Source of the DNA: DATFEN01 sp035691285
GTDB taxonomy: Bacteria > Acidobacteriota > Vicinamibacteria > Fen-336
DNA: 13,609 nucleotides
NCBI GenBank assembly: GCA_035691285.1
Contig: DASSJI010000292.1
Span: 1-13,609 of the forward strand
Direction of reading: 5' to 3'
Position numbers and translations under genes: made by a program. Positions 1 to 6,913 of this stretch are shown in pieces. Position 1 is the first letter of the stretch. Each line of letters opens with the position of its first letter. The notes beneath the pieces were generated by a model, which worked only from the letters and a program-made list of their open reading frames with translations, did not search any database and had not been told where the DNA came from.

Positions 1-538
1 CGTGCCTCGACGCGAGGCGCACGATCGCGTCGCGCTCGGCCGGCGTCAGGATTGCGCCCGTCGGGTTGTTGGGGTTGCAGACGCAGATCATCCGCGTGCG
101 CGGCGAGAACGCCCGCTCGAGCTCGTCGAGGTCGAGGCCCCAGCGCAGCTCCTCGCGCAGGTGAACGGCCTTGACCTGGGCGCCGAACCCGCGCAGCACG
201 CCCCAGAGCTGCCCGTAGTTCGGCAGCACCAGGATCACCTCGTCGCCGGGCTCGACGACGCGCCAGACCGAGACGAAGTTGGCCTCCGCCGAGCCGTTGG
301 TTGCGGTCACGTTCGAGGTCTCGGCGCCGGGATAGAGCGCCGCGATCCTGCTCCGCAGCTCATCGGTGCCGTTCGACTGGACGTAGACGAGTCGCTCGCG
401 CAGCAGGGCCTCGCGCTCGTCGGGAGCGAGCAGCTCCTCCGCCGCCATCGGGTGCACGCCGCTCTCGGACAGGTTGTGGGCCACGCGGTTCTCCCATTCC
501 GACTGGAGCCGCTCCATGGCGAAATACTCGAGTTGCAT
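1..538 (-). CDS. Class I/II PLP-dependent aminotransferase, N-terminal part (3' end outside window)
   Basis: The reverse strand from the ATG at 538 reads 179 residues without a stop before the window ends. It is the N-terminal part of a fold-type I aminotransferase, a cytoplasmic pyridoxal-phosphate enzyme that moves an amino group between an amino acid and a 2-oxoacid. Visible signatures are the TNGSAEAN segment (residues 80-87, cofactor phosphate region), a Tyr at 108 in LPNYGQ where the ring-stacking aromatic sits, and NPNNPTG (155-161), the classic substrate/cofactor loop. The Schiff-base lysine lies beyond the window. The N-terminus (MQLEYFAMERLQSEWE, then NLSESGVHP) is unlike typical HisC or AspC and reminds me of the capreomycidine-synthase-like/arginine aminotransferase branch. 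That subfamily call is from memory and weak. No Shine-Dalgarno is visible, but a TAGAAT box ends 8 bases before the ATG, so the mRNA may be leaderless. It diverges from the cytochrome c gene with only 35 bases between them. Confidence 0.88.
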   Translation of the reverse strand, partial: MQLEYFAMERLQSEWENRVAHNLSESGVHPMAAEELLAPDEREALLRERLVYVQSNGTDELRSRIAALYPGAETSNVTATNGSAEANFVSVWRVVEPGDEVILVLPNYGQLWGVLRGFGAQVKAVHLREELRWGLDLDELERAFSPRTRMICVCNPNNPTGAILTPAERDAIVRLASRH

Positions 539-546
539 AGGCGTCG

Positions 547-565
547 ATTCTAATCGTGATAGGGT
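547..565. promoter_or_regulatory. Back-to-back -10-like boxes between aminotransferase and cytochrome c
   Basis: The 35-base gap 539-573 must hold both start regions. On the minus strand TAGAAT lies at 552-547, 8 bases before the aminotransferase ATG. On the plus strand TAGGGT lies at 560-565, 8 bases before the cytochrome ATG. The AGGG at 561-564 could instead serve as a Shine-Dalgarno for the cytochrome. I see no -35 consensus for either. The spacing suggests transcripts starting at or very near the ATGs. This is inferred from position and resemblance to a TANNNT -10 box. Confidence 0.4.
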
Positions 566-573
566 CTGCGCCG

Positions 574-1803
574 ATGAGAAGAGCCCTGAAGCTCCTCGGC
601 ATCGCCGTGCTCGTGCTCGTCCTGGTCGCGGGTGGAGCGGCAGGCTACATCGCGGCCACCGGCATCCCGCGCTACGTTCCGGAGAAGATCGACCTGAAGG
701 TCGAGGTCACGCCCGAGCGCGTGGCCCGCGGCCGGCGCAGCGCGCAGATGCTCTGCGTGGCCTGCCACCTGAACCACCACACCGGCAAGCTGTCGGGCCG
801 GCGCATGGAGGATCTGCCGCCCCAGTTCGGCGTCGCGGTCTCCGCGAACATCACGCAGGACGTCGAGACCGGGATCGGCGGCTGGACCGACGGCGAGATC
901 GCCTACCTCCTGCGCACGGGCGTCACCCGGGACGGCCGCTACACGCCGCCGTGGATGGTCAAGCTGCCGAACCTCGCCGACGAGGACGTGAAGGACATCA
1001 TCGCCTTCCTCCGCTCGGAAGATCCGCTGGTGCAGCCGGTCAAGGGGAAGCCGGCGCCGAGCCAGCCCAGCTTCTTCACCAAGTTCCTGTCGCGGGTGGC
1101 GTTCAAGCCGCTGCCCTGGCCAGCGCGGCCGATCGCGCGCCCCGACCCGAGCGACCCGGTCGCGGTCGGACGCTACCTGGTGAACGCCCACGCGCAGTGC
1201 TTCTCGTGCCACTCGAAGGACTTCGCCAAGAACGACGACCTCCATCCCGAGCGCTCGGAAGGGTACCTGGGCGGCGGCAACCCGATGCCCGACATGCTGG
1301 GACGCACCATCGTGACGAGCAACCTCACCTTCGACGCGGAAACCGGCCTCGGCAAGTGGAGCGAGGACGACTTCGTCCGCGCGCTCCGCTTCGGCGTGCG
1401 TCCAGACCGCTCGGTGCTGGTGTACCCGATGGTGCCCTACCCCGAGCTGACGGACGGCGAGGCGCGGGCGATCTTCGCCTACCTGCGCAGCGCGCCCCAC
1501 ATCGCGAACGCGGTGGCCCGCCCGGCGGCGCAGCAGCCGACCGGCGGGGATGCGGGCCGCGCGGCGTACTACCGGTACTCGTGCAATGCCTGCCACGGGG
1601 ACACCGGCCTCGGCGCCTTCGACCTGCGCGCCGGCGCCCGGAACCACCCGGCCGACGAGGACCTGATCGCGTACATCCGCCACCCGGAGCAGTTCAAGCC
1701 CGGCGTGAAGATGCCCACCTGGGACGGCGTCATCGCCGAGGAGGACTACGCCCCCCTCGCGGCCTACGTGCGGAAGCTCGGCGTCGAGCCGTTCCGGAAC
1801 TGA
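574..1803 (+). CDS. Membrane-anchored triheme c-type cytochrome
   Basis: This 409-residue protein carries three covalent haem sites, CVACH (61-65), CFSCH (209-213) and CNACH (337-341), one per cytochrome c domain. Candidate distal Met ligands are M128 (PPWMVK), M286 (YPMVPYP) and M380 (GVKMPTW). Residues 1-28 (MRRALKLLGIAVLVLVLV then GGAAGY) form a signal-anchor, so the haem domains should face the periplasm. The layout recalls the cytochrome subunits of membrane dehydrogenases (the alcohol/gluconate dehydrogenase type) and related diheme/triheme electron carriers. No dehydrogenase or oxidase gene is adjacent, so its partner is unknown. I chose ATG 574 because the hydrophobic leader starts there and AGGG lies 9 bases upstream. 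A GTG at 556 would add six residues. Its last 40 bases overlap the convergent WYL regulator. It probably transfers electrons between a periplasmic donor and the respiratory chain, which is inference. Confidence 0.9.
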   Translation: MRRALKLLGIAVLVLVLVAGGAAGYIAATGIPRYVPEKIDLKVEVTPERVARGRRSAQMLCVACHLNHHTGKLSGRRMEDLPPQFGVAVSANITQDVETGIGGWTDGEIAYLLRTGVTRDGRYTPPWMVKLPNLADEDVKDIIAFLRSEDPLVQPVKGKPAPSQPSFFTKFLSRVAFKPLPWPARPIARPDPSDPVAVGRYLVNAHAQCFSCHSKDFAKNDDLHPERSEGYLGGGNPMPDMLGRTIVTSNLTFDAETGLGKWSEDDFVRALRFGVRPDRSVLVYPMVPYPELTDGEARAIFAYLRSAPHIANAVARPAAQQPTGGDAGRAAYYRYSCNACHGDTGLGAFDLRAGARNHPADEDLIAYIRHPEQFKPGVKMPTWDGVIAEEDYAPLAAYVRKLGVEPFRN

Positions 1804-2753
1804 GCCCCGCCAGGGCGGGCCATCGCCGCAACCTCGGCGAAGACGCGCTCGCGCAGGGCGGCCGGCTCGACCACCTCCACCCCCGCGCCCAGGCCGAGCG
1901 TCACGAAGAGCGCCTGCTCCTCGTCGTCGAACAGGACGCGGCGCAGGATCCGGCCGGCGGCGTCGGGCTCGTCCGCGCCCGCCGGCTCGCTCGACCTCCA
2001 CGACCCGAGCGTCTTCGCCGCGGAGGGATCGAGCCGGAGCGTCGCGGCGTATCGATTCCGGGTCCGGCGCAGCTCCTCGGTGGACGCCTGCCAGTAGCCG
2101 GCCAGGTCGAAGCCCGCGGGGCGCTCGCAGCGCGCATCCAGCACCTTCGCGTCCTCGATCCGGGAGACGCGGTAGGTGCGGAGCCCGTCGGGCGTGCGCG
2201 CGACGAGGTACCACGTGGCTCCCTTGGCGACGAGGCCCAGCGGGTCCACCGTCCTCTCGACCCGCTCCCGGCCCGGCGCGGCATAGCGGATCGAGAGCTT
2301 GCGGTCGTGGGAGACGGCCTCCTGGACGATCGGCAGCGCCTTCAGGTTCTCGGCGCCGCCCCACCAGCCGGTGGCGTCGACGTGGAGGCGCTGGCGCAGG
2401 GACGCGGCCTCGAGCCGCAGCGGCGTCGGCAGCGACGCCATCAGCTTCGCAAGGGCCCGCTCGGCGGCGCGCGCGAGCCGCCCGTCACCCAGGGCGCGGG
2501 GCTGCGCCATGAGCAGCGCGCGGAGCTCGGCGGCGTCGAGGCCCGGCACCCGGGTGCGCCAGCCCTCGTCGAGCTGCCAGCCGCCCTGCGCCCCGCGCAG
2601 GGCGAAGACAGGAACGCCGGCGGCCCCCAGCGCCTCCATGTCGCGATGCACCGTGCGCAGCGAGACCTCGAGGCGCTTCGCCAACTGCCGTCCGGTCATC
2701 CGGCCGTGGGCCTGGAGCAGGAGCAGCGCGGAGAGCAGTCGATCGGCTTTCAC
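1764..2753 (-). CDS. WYL-domain transcriptional regulator (YafY-like, HTH_11 + WYL)
   Basis: This 329-residue cytoplasmic regulator has the standard two-domain layout. Residues 1-60 are a winged helix-turn-helix (MKADRLLSALLLL, recognition helix SLRTVHRDMEAL at 31-42, then GGWQL). From about 140 to 205 comes a WYL ligand-sensing domain with the literal WYL at 181-183 (GATWYLVART) and the YRVSRI arginine motif at 194-199. The C-terminal extension ends in a short helix, RERVFAEVAAMA. I chose GTG 2753 because family members usually begin MKADRLL; a TTG at 2777 would add eight residues inside the promoter region. It diverges from the DinB-family gene across a perfect palindrome, the usual arrangement for a self-regulating WYL protein controlling its neighbour. 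About 13 C-terminal residues (AQFRNGSTPSFRT) are encoded antisense to the end of the cytochrome gene and look like a read-on tail beyond the normal end of the family. Confidence 0.92.
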   Translation of the reverse strand: MKADRLLSALLLLQAHGRMTGRQLAKRLEVSLRTVHRDMEALGAAGVPVFALRGAQGGWQLDEGWRTRVPGLDAAELRALLMAQPRALGDGRLARAAERALAKLMASLPTPLRLEAASLRQRLHVDATGWWGGAENLKALPIVQEAVSHDRKLSIRYAAPGRERVERTVDPLGLVAKGATWYLVARTPDGLRTYRVSRIEDAKVLDARCERPAGFDLAGYWQASTEELRRTRNRYAATLRLDPSAAKTLGSWRSSEPAGADEPDAAGRILRRVLFDDEEQALFVTLGLGAGVEVVEPAALRERVFAEVAAMARPGGAQFRNGSTPSFRT

Positions 2754-2778
2754 GGAGTTCGAAGCGTGCCGCTTCAAT

Positions 2779-2797
2779 TATGTCAGTTGCTGACATA
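2779..2797. promoter_or_regulatory. Perfect palindrome, likely operator of the WYL regulator
   Basis: TATGTCAG and CTGACATA flank a TTG centre: a perfect 8+3+8 inverted repeat and the most AT-rich spot for several hundred bases around. On the minus strand CATAAT (2782-2777) is a good -10 box for the WYL gene, about 24 bases before its GTG. On the plus strand CATATA/TATATG (2794-2801) is a good -10 box for the DinB gene. A homodimer bound here would cover both -10 boxes and repress both genes. Symmetry and positions are seen directly; binding by the adjacent WYL protein is inferred. Confidence 0.75.
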
Positions 2798-2848
2798 TAT
2801 GGGCACGTAGCGTCCTCCCGAGCGGCGTTCTCCGCGACCGGAGGATTC

Positions 2849-3352
2849 ATGACCCTGGCGGACTTCTTTGCCGCGCAAGTCGAACGCGAAGCCCGCATCT
2901 CGCGCCGCGTGCTCGAGCGCGTCCCCGAGGGGCGCCCCGACTGGAAGCCCCACCACAAGTCCATGGCGCTGGGCTATCTCGCCACGCTCGTGGCCACCAT
3001 GCCGTCCTGGATCGCGATGGCGATCGAGCAGGACGAGCTGGACCTGAACCCGCCCGGCGGCGCGAAGCAGGCGCCGCCGTGGAAGACGACCGCGGACCTG
3101 ACGCGGCAGCTCGAAGCTGCCTCCGCGCAGGCGCGCGGCGCGCTCTCCAGGACGACCGACGCGTTCCTGATGACGCCCTGGCGCCTGCTCGTCTCGGGCA
3201 ACGTCGTGCTGGAGAGCCCGCGCCACGTGGTGATCGCCGACACGTTGGCCCACATGGCACACCATCGCGGCCAGCTCACGGTCTACATGCGCTTGAACGA
3301 CGCGCCGGTTCCCTCGGTCTACGGTCCGAGCGCGGACGACCGGGCTTTCTAG
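2849..3352 (+). CDS. DinB-family four-helix protein (DinB/YfiT-like)
   Basis: This 167-residue protein belongs to the DinB/YfiT metalloprotein superfamily, four-helix bundles that usually bind a divalent metal through three histidines. Some members act as thiol S-transferases or are induced by DNA damage. The C-terminal signature HMAHHRGQLTVYMRLND (135-151) is clear and supplies two ligands (H135/H139 region). The usual first ligand lies in a segment like LGxLAAHVAxxP. Here that segment is LGYLATLVATMP (41-52), with Leu47 where His is expected, so the metal site may be incomplete. The start ATG 2849 is set by GGAGG at 2840-2844; an in-frame ATG at 2780 lies inside the palindrome and is rejected. 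It is probably controlled by the divergent WYL regulator. Its TAG stop shares the four bases CTAG (3349-3352) with the stop of the convergent NagB-like gene. The substrate is unknown. Confidence 0.9.
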   Translation: MTLADFFAAQVEREARISRRVLERVPEGRPDWKPHHKSMALGYLATLVATMPSWIAMAIEQDELDLNPPGGAKQAPPWKTTADLTRQLEAASAQARGALSRTTDAFLMTPWRLLVSGNVVLESPRHVVIADTLAHMAHHRGQLTVYMRLNDAPVPSVYGPSADDRAF

Positions 3353-4059
3353 AGTCGCGCGGCCGCCGGGCGGTCGACCAGCACCGTCAGGTCGCGATGG
3401 CTCGCGAGGAACGTGCACGGCCAATCCGGGTCGTCGGTGCGCGTGCGGAGCATGCGCAGCGGCTCGGCCTTCGACGGACCGGTGGCCAGGATCACGAGCC
3501 TCCGCGCCCGGCGCAGGGTGGCGAGACCCATCGTGATCGCCCTGAGAGGCCGCTCCGCCTCCGGAACCCGGTTCTCCTCGGCGACGCCGTCGGGCAGGGC
3601 GCGCACGTGTGTGTCGAGGCTCGGCGGACGCGGAAGGTTGTAGGCCACGTGGCCGTCCACGCCGAGGCCGAGGACCGCGAGGTCCAAACCGCCGGCCTCC
3701 GCGAGCCGCTCCTCGTAGCGCCTGCACTCGGCTTCCAGGCTTCGCGCAGCCGTGTCCGGGAGGTGGCAGCGGTCGTCGGGAACGCCCAGCCGAGACCAGA
3801 CGCAATCCCTCAGGAACACGCGGAACGTCCGCGGATCATCGAACGGCAGTACGAGCTCGTCGAGCTGGAACGCGGTCACGGGTCCGAGGCGGAGCTCGCC
3901 CCTCGCATGCCGCGCGGCGAGCTCGTCGTACATCGGGATCGGCGTCCTGCCCGTCGGCAGGGCCAGCACCAGCCCGCCGCGAGGCGATGCCGCGCCGGCG
4001 AGGAGGTCGGCTCCGGCCACCGCGACGGCCCGGGCGTCGTCGAGAACACGCAGCTCCAA
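3349..4059 (-). CDS. NagB / 6-phosphogluconolactonase-fold sugar-phosphate enzyme (glucosamine-6-phosphate deaminase-like)
   Basis: This 236-residue cytoplasmic protein has the SugarP isomerase fold of glucosamine-6-phosphate deaminase (NagB), which converts glucosamine-6-phosphate to fructose-6-phosphate and ammonia. LALPTGRTP (32-40) is the phosphate loop. QLDEL (65-69) carries the Asp matching NagB Asp72. GVDGHVAYN (133-141) carries Asp135 and His137, matching Asp141 and His143. The NagB motif then continues NEP with catalytic Glu148; here it is NLP, with Leu142 in place of that Glu. DGHTASLFP, typical of 6-phosphogluconolactonase, is not present either. It may be a variant deaminase, a lactonase-like enzyme or a non-catalytic sugar-phosphate binder. 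The best start is TTG 4059, with GGAGG at 4074-4070 (minus strand) ten bases upstream. The frame stays open to 4788, but that part is antisense to ppc. It diverges from ppc and ends in the shared CTAG with the DinB gene. Confidence 0.82.
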   Translation of the reverse strand: MELRVLDDARAVAVAGADLLAGAASPRGGLVLALPTGRTPIPMYDELAARHARGELRLGPVTAFQLDELVLPFDDPRTFRVFLRDCVWSRLGVPDDRCHLPDTAARSLEAECRRYEERLAEAGGLDLAVLGLGVDGHVAYNLPRPPSLDTHVRALPDGVAEENRVPEAERPLRAITMGLATLRRARRLVILATGPSKAEPLRMLRTRTDDPDWPCTFLASHRDLTVLVDRPAAARL

Positions 4060-4090
4060 GGGAAGGCAGCCTCCGAAGCGATCGCCGCGT

Positions 4091-4121
4091 AGTCTAGCCG
4101 CTTGGAAGGCGCTGCTAGAAT
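4091..4121. promoter_or_regulatory. Paired outward -10 boxes forming an inverted repeat (nagB-like / ppc)
   Basis: AGTCTAGC (4091-4098) and GCTAGAAT (4114-4121) form an inverted repeat matching at seven of eight positions, with a 15-base spacer. Read outward, the arms give TAGACT on the minus strand, about 31 bases before the NagB-like TTG, and TAGAAT on the plus strand, 17 bases before the ppc ATG. The ppc box is preceded by TGC, an extended -10. With a 17-base spacer, the -35 site of ppc would fall on the -10 of the other gene and vice versa, so the two promoters should compete. The repeat is seen directly; promoter function is inferred. Confidence 0.45.
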
Positions 4122-4138
4122 CCGCCGGGTCGGCATCC

Positions 4139-6913
4139 ATGGAACCAGCGCGCCAGGGCGAGCCAGCGCCGGAAACAGGCGCGCCTGCCCCTCGCGACAC
4201 CCTCAGCGAGCAGATCCATCTGCTGGGCGACATGCTCGGCGACACCATCGTCGAGCAGGAGGGCTCCGGCCTGTTCGCCCTGGTCGAGGAGATCCGGGCC
4301 CTGGCCAAGGCGCATCGGGGCGGCGACGCGGTGGCGAGCGAGCGACTCGCGGCCGTCGTCGGCGGGCTGTCGCTCGCGGAGGCCCACGGCGTCGCCAAGG
4401 CGTTCGCCGCGTACTTCCAGCTCGTCAACCTCGCCGAGGAGCAGGAGCGCGTGCGCGTCCTGCGCCAGCGCGCCAGCGCAGGCGAGGCGTCCCTGGACGA
4501 GACCTTCGGCGAGGCCGTCGCCACGTTGCGGCGCCAGGGGCTCTCGGCCGACGAGGTCCAGGAGCTGCTCCGACGGCTGCTGGTGATGCCCGTCTTCACG
4601 GCCCATCCCACCGAGGCCAAGCGACGCACGATCCTGTTCAAGCTGGACCGCATCACGGAGGCCCTCGCGCGGCTGGATTCGGCGGTCCTCACCCCCGACG
4701 AACGGCGCGAGGCGCTTCTGGCGCTGCGGGAGGAGATCGTCTCCTCGTGGCAGACCGACGAGACGCGCGCCCAGCGGCCGGGGGTCATGGACGAGGTCCG
4801 CAGCGGCCTCTACTACTTCGAACGCACGCTCTTCGACGTCGTGCCGCGCCTGCGCGCGAAGCTCGCCCGCGCCCTCGCCGCCGAGTACCCGGATCGCGAG
4901 TTCGAGCTGCCTCCGTTCCTGCGCTTCGGGAGCTGGATCGGGGGCGACCGCGACGGCAACCCCAACGTGACCGTCGAGGTCACCGAGCAGGCGCTCAGCG
5001 AGCAGCAGGGCGTCGCGCTGCGGCTCTACCGGCGCGCCGTCGAGGACGTCCACGCCCACCTGAGCACGGCGGCGCGCTTCGGCACCAGCGCGGTCTTGCG
5101 CGAGAGCCTCGCCGCCGACGCGCGCCTCTTCCCCGACGAGGCCCGGCGCGCCGCCGAGCGTCATCCCGATCAGCCGTACCGCCTGAAGCTTGCCCTCGTC
5201 CACCGCAGGCTGGGCGCCACGGCCGAGGCCGCCTCGTCGTGGCGGGCCGAACAGAGGCCGCCCGGCGCGTATCAGGACGCCGAGGAGTTCGCCAGCGACC
5301 TGCGCCTCGTGCAGGCGAGCCTGCGCGCCCATCGCGGCGGGCGCCTGGCGGACGGCCGCCTCCAGTCGCTGGTGTCGCAGGTCGACAGCTTCGGCTTCCA
5401 CCTGGCCACCCTCGACGTGCGCCAGCACGCCGAGCGTCACAAGGCCGCCCTCGACGAGATCTTCCGGCGCTACGGCGCGCCTGGGTACGCCGAATGGCCC
5501 GAGGAGCGGAAGGTCGCCGTCGTGACGGCGGAGGCCTTGGGCTCCCGGCCCCTGACGCCGGCCCGGCTCGACTTCGGCCCCGACACGAACGCGAGCGTCG
5601 AGCTGTTCCGCCTGGTCCGCCGCGCTCACGAGCGCATCGGCCGCGCCGCGATCGACAGCTACGTGATCAGCATGACGCGCGGCGCCAGCGACGTGCTGGC
5701 GGTCCTGCTGCTGGCGCAGGACGCAGGCGTCGCCGAGGCCCTCGACGTCGTGCCGCTGTTCGAGACGATCGCGGACCTGCGGGCTGCGCCCGACATCGTG
5801 GCGGCGCTGCTCCAGAACCCCGCCTACCGGCGCCACCTGGAGCGCCGCGGGCTGCGCCAGCAGGTGATGATCGGCTACAGCGACTCCAACAAGGACGGCG
5901 GCTATCTCGCGGCCAACTGGGAACTGCACCTCGCCCAGCGGCGGCTGCCCGCGGTCTGCGAGGCGCACGGCGTCTCCCTGGTGCTCTTCCACGGACGCGG
6001 CGGGACGATCGGCCGCGGTGGCGGCCGGACGAGTCGCGCGATCCTGGCGCAGCCTCCCGAGTCGGTGCAGGGCCGGATCAAGCTCACGGAGCAGGGCGAG
6101 ACCATCACGAACCGCTACGCAGTGGCGGCCCTGGCCGAGCGGCACCTCGAGCAGCTGCTCCACGCGGCCATCGTGGCGACCGCGAATCGACCCGCAGCCA
6201 GTCCGTCCCGAGGCGGAGCGTGGGAGGACGCGATGAGCGCCCTCGCCGTGCGGGCGATGGACGCCTATCGTGGGCTCGTGGGCTCGCCCGAGTGCCTCCG
6301 CTACTTCCACGACGCGACGCCGATCGACGCCATCGAGCAGCTCAACATCGGCAGCCGCCCGGCCCGGCGCGCGGGAGGCGAGCGCATCGAGGACCTGCGG
6401 GCGATCCCGTGGGTGTTCGCGTGGACCCAGAGCCGGGTGAATCTGCCGGGGTGGTACGGCGTCGGCGCGGCGATCGGCGCGTGGGCGGGCGCGGAGCCCG
6501 CGCGCTGGGAGCTGCTCACTTTCATGTATCGCGAGTGGACGTTCTTCCGCACCGTCGTGGACAACGCCCAGATGTCCATGCGCAAGGCCGACATGGCCAT
6601 CGCCGCCGCCTATGCGGGCCTGGCTGCGGACGCCACGCGCGACGCGGTCTTCCCCTTGATCCAGGCGGAGTTCGCCCGCACCGAAGCGGCGCTGCTCCGG
6701 GTGACGGAGCAGCGCGACCTCCTCGAGACGCAGCCGTGGCTGCGACGCTCGATCCGCCTGCGGAACCCCTACATCGATCCGATGAACGGAGTGCAGGTGG
6801 CGCTGCTGCGACGCCTGCGGGCGGCGAGCGACGCACGGGAGGCGTCGGCCCTGCGCGCGGCGGTGCTCGTCAGCGTCAACGGCATCGCCGCCGGCCTCAG
6901 GAACACCGGCTGA
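4139..6913 (+). CDS. ppc: Phosphoenolpyruvate carboxylase
   Basis: This complete 924-residue PEP carboxylase matches the usual bacterial length. It makes oxaloacetate from phosphoenolpyruvate and bicarbonate in the cytoplasm to refill the TCA cycle. Catalytic motifs are all present and in order: VFTAHPTEAKRR with catalytic His156, SWIGGDRDGNPN (265-276), GYSDSNKDGG (579-588), FHGRGGTIGRGG (617-628), then RAIPWVFAWTQSR and RNPYIDPMNGVQ. The C-terminus ends RNTG, matching the conserved QNTG end that reaches the active site. There is no plant-type N-terminal phosphorylation serine motif. ATG 4139 is chosen because homology begins soon after (DTLSEQIHLLGDMLGDTIVEQEG region, about residues 21-42) and a TAGAAT box lies 17 bases upstream. 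There is no clear Shine-Dalgarno, and open frame upstream to 3752 is antisense to the NagB-like gene. The last 17 bases overlap the convergent Nudix gene. It is monocistronic by position. Confidence 0.97.
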   Translation: MEPARQGEPAPETGAPAPRDTLSEQIHLLGDMLGDTIVEQEGSGLFALVEEIRALAKAHRGGDAVASERLAAVVGGLSLAEAHGVAKAFAAYFQLVNLAEEQERVRVLRQRASAGEASLDETFGEAVATLRRQGLSADEVQELLRRLLVMPVFTAHPTEAKRRTILFKLDRITEALARLDSAVLTPDERREALLALREEIVSSWQTDETRAQRPGVMDEVRSGLYYFERTLFDVVPRLRAKLARALAAEYPDREFELPPFLRFGSWIGGDRDGNPNVTVEVTEQALSEQQGVALRLYRRAVEDVHAHLSTAARFGTSAVLRESLAADARLFPDEARRAAERHPDQPYRLKLALVHRRLGATAEAASSWRAEQRPPGAYQDAEEFASDLRLVQASLRAHRGGRLADGRLQSLVSQVDSFGFHLATLDVRQHAERHKAALDEIFRRYGAPGYAEWPEERKVAVVTAEALGSRPLTPARLDFGPDTNASVELFRLVRRAHERIGRAAIDSYVISMTRGASDVLAVLLLAQDAGVAEALDVVPLFETIADLRAAPDIVAALLQNPAYRRHLERRGLRQQVMIGYSDSNKDGGYLAANWELHLAQRRLPAVCEAHGVSLVLFHGRGGTIGRGGGRTSRAILAQPPESVQGRIKLTEQGETITNRYAVAALAERHLEQLLHAAIVATANRPAASPSRGGAWEDAMSALAVRAMDAYRGLVGSPECLRYFHDATPIDAIEQLNIGSRPARRAGGERIEDLRAIPWVFAWTQSRVNLPGWYGVGAAIGAWAGAEPARWELLTFMYREWTFFRTVVDNAQMSMRKADMAIAAAYAGLAADATRDAVFPLIQAEFARTEAALLRVTEQRDLLETQPWLRRSIRLRNPYIDPMNGVQVALLRRLRAASDAREASALRAAVLVSVNGIAAGLRNTG

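Noticed and set aside
2780..2848. Earlier in-frame ATG for the DinB gene
   Set aside because: It lies inside the palindrome/-10 region; ATG 2849 has GGAGG directly upstream and matches the family N-terminus.
3752..4138. N-terminal extension of PEP carboxylase
   Set aside because: It is antisense to the NagB-like gene, shows no PEPC homology, and the product from 4139 already has full family length.
4060..4788. N-terminal extension of the NagB-like protein by 243 residues
   Set aside because: The extension is antisense to the ppc 5' region, has Ser/Arg-rich low-complexity composition, and TTG 4059 with GGAGG fits the family start.
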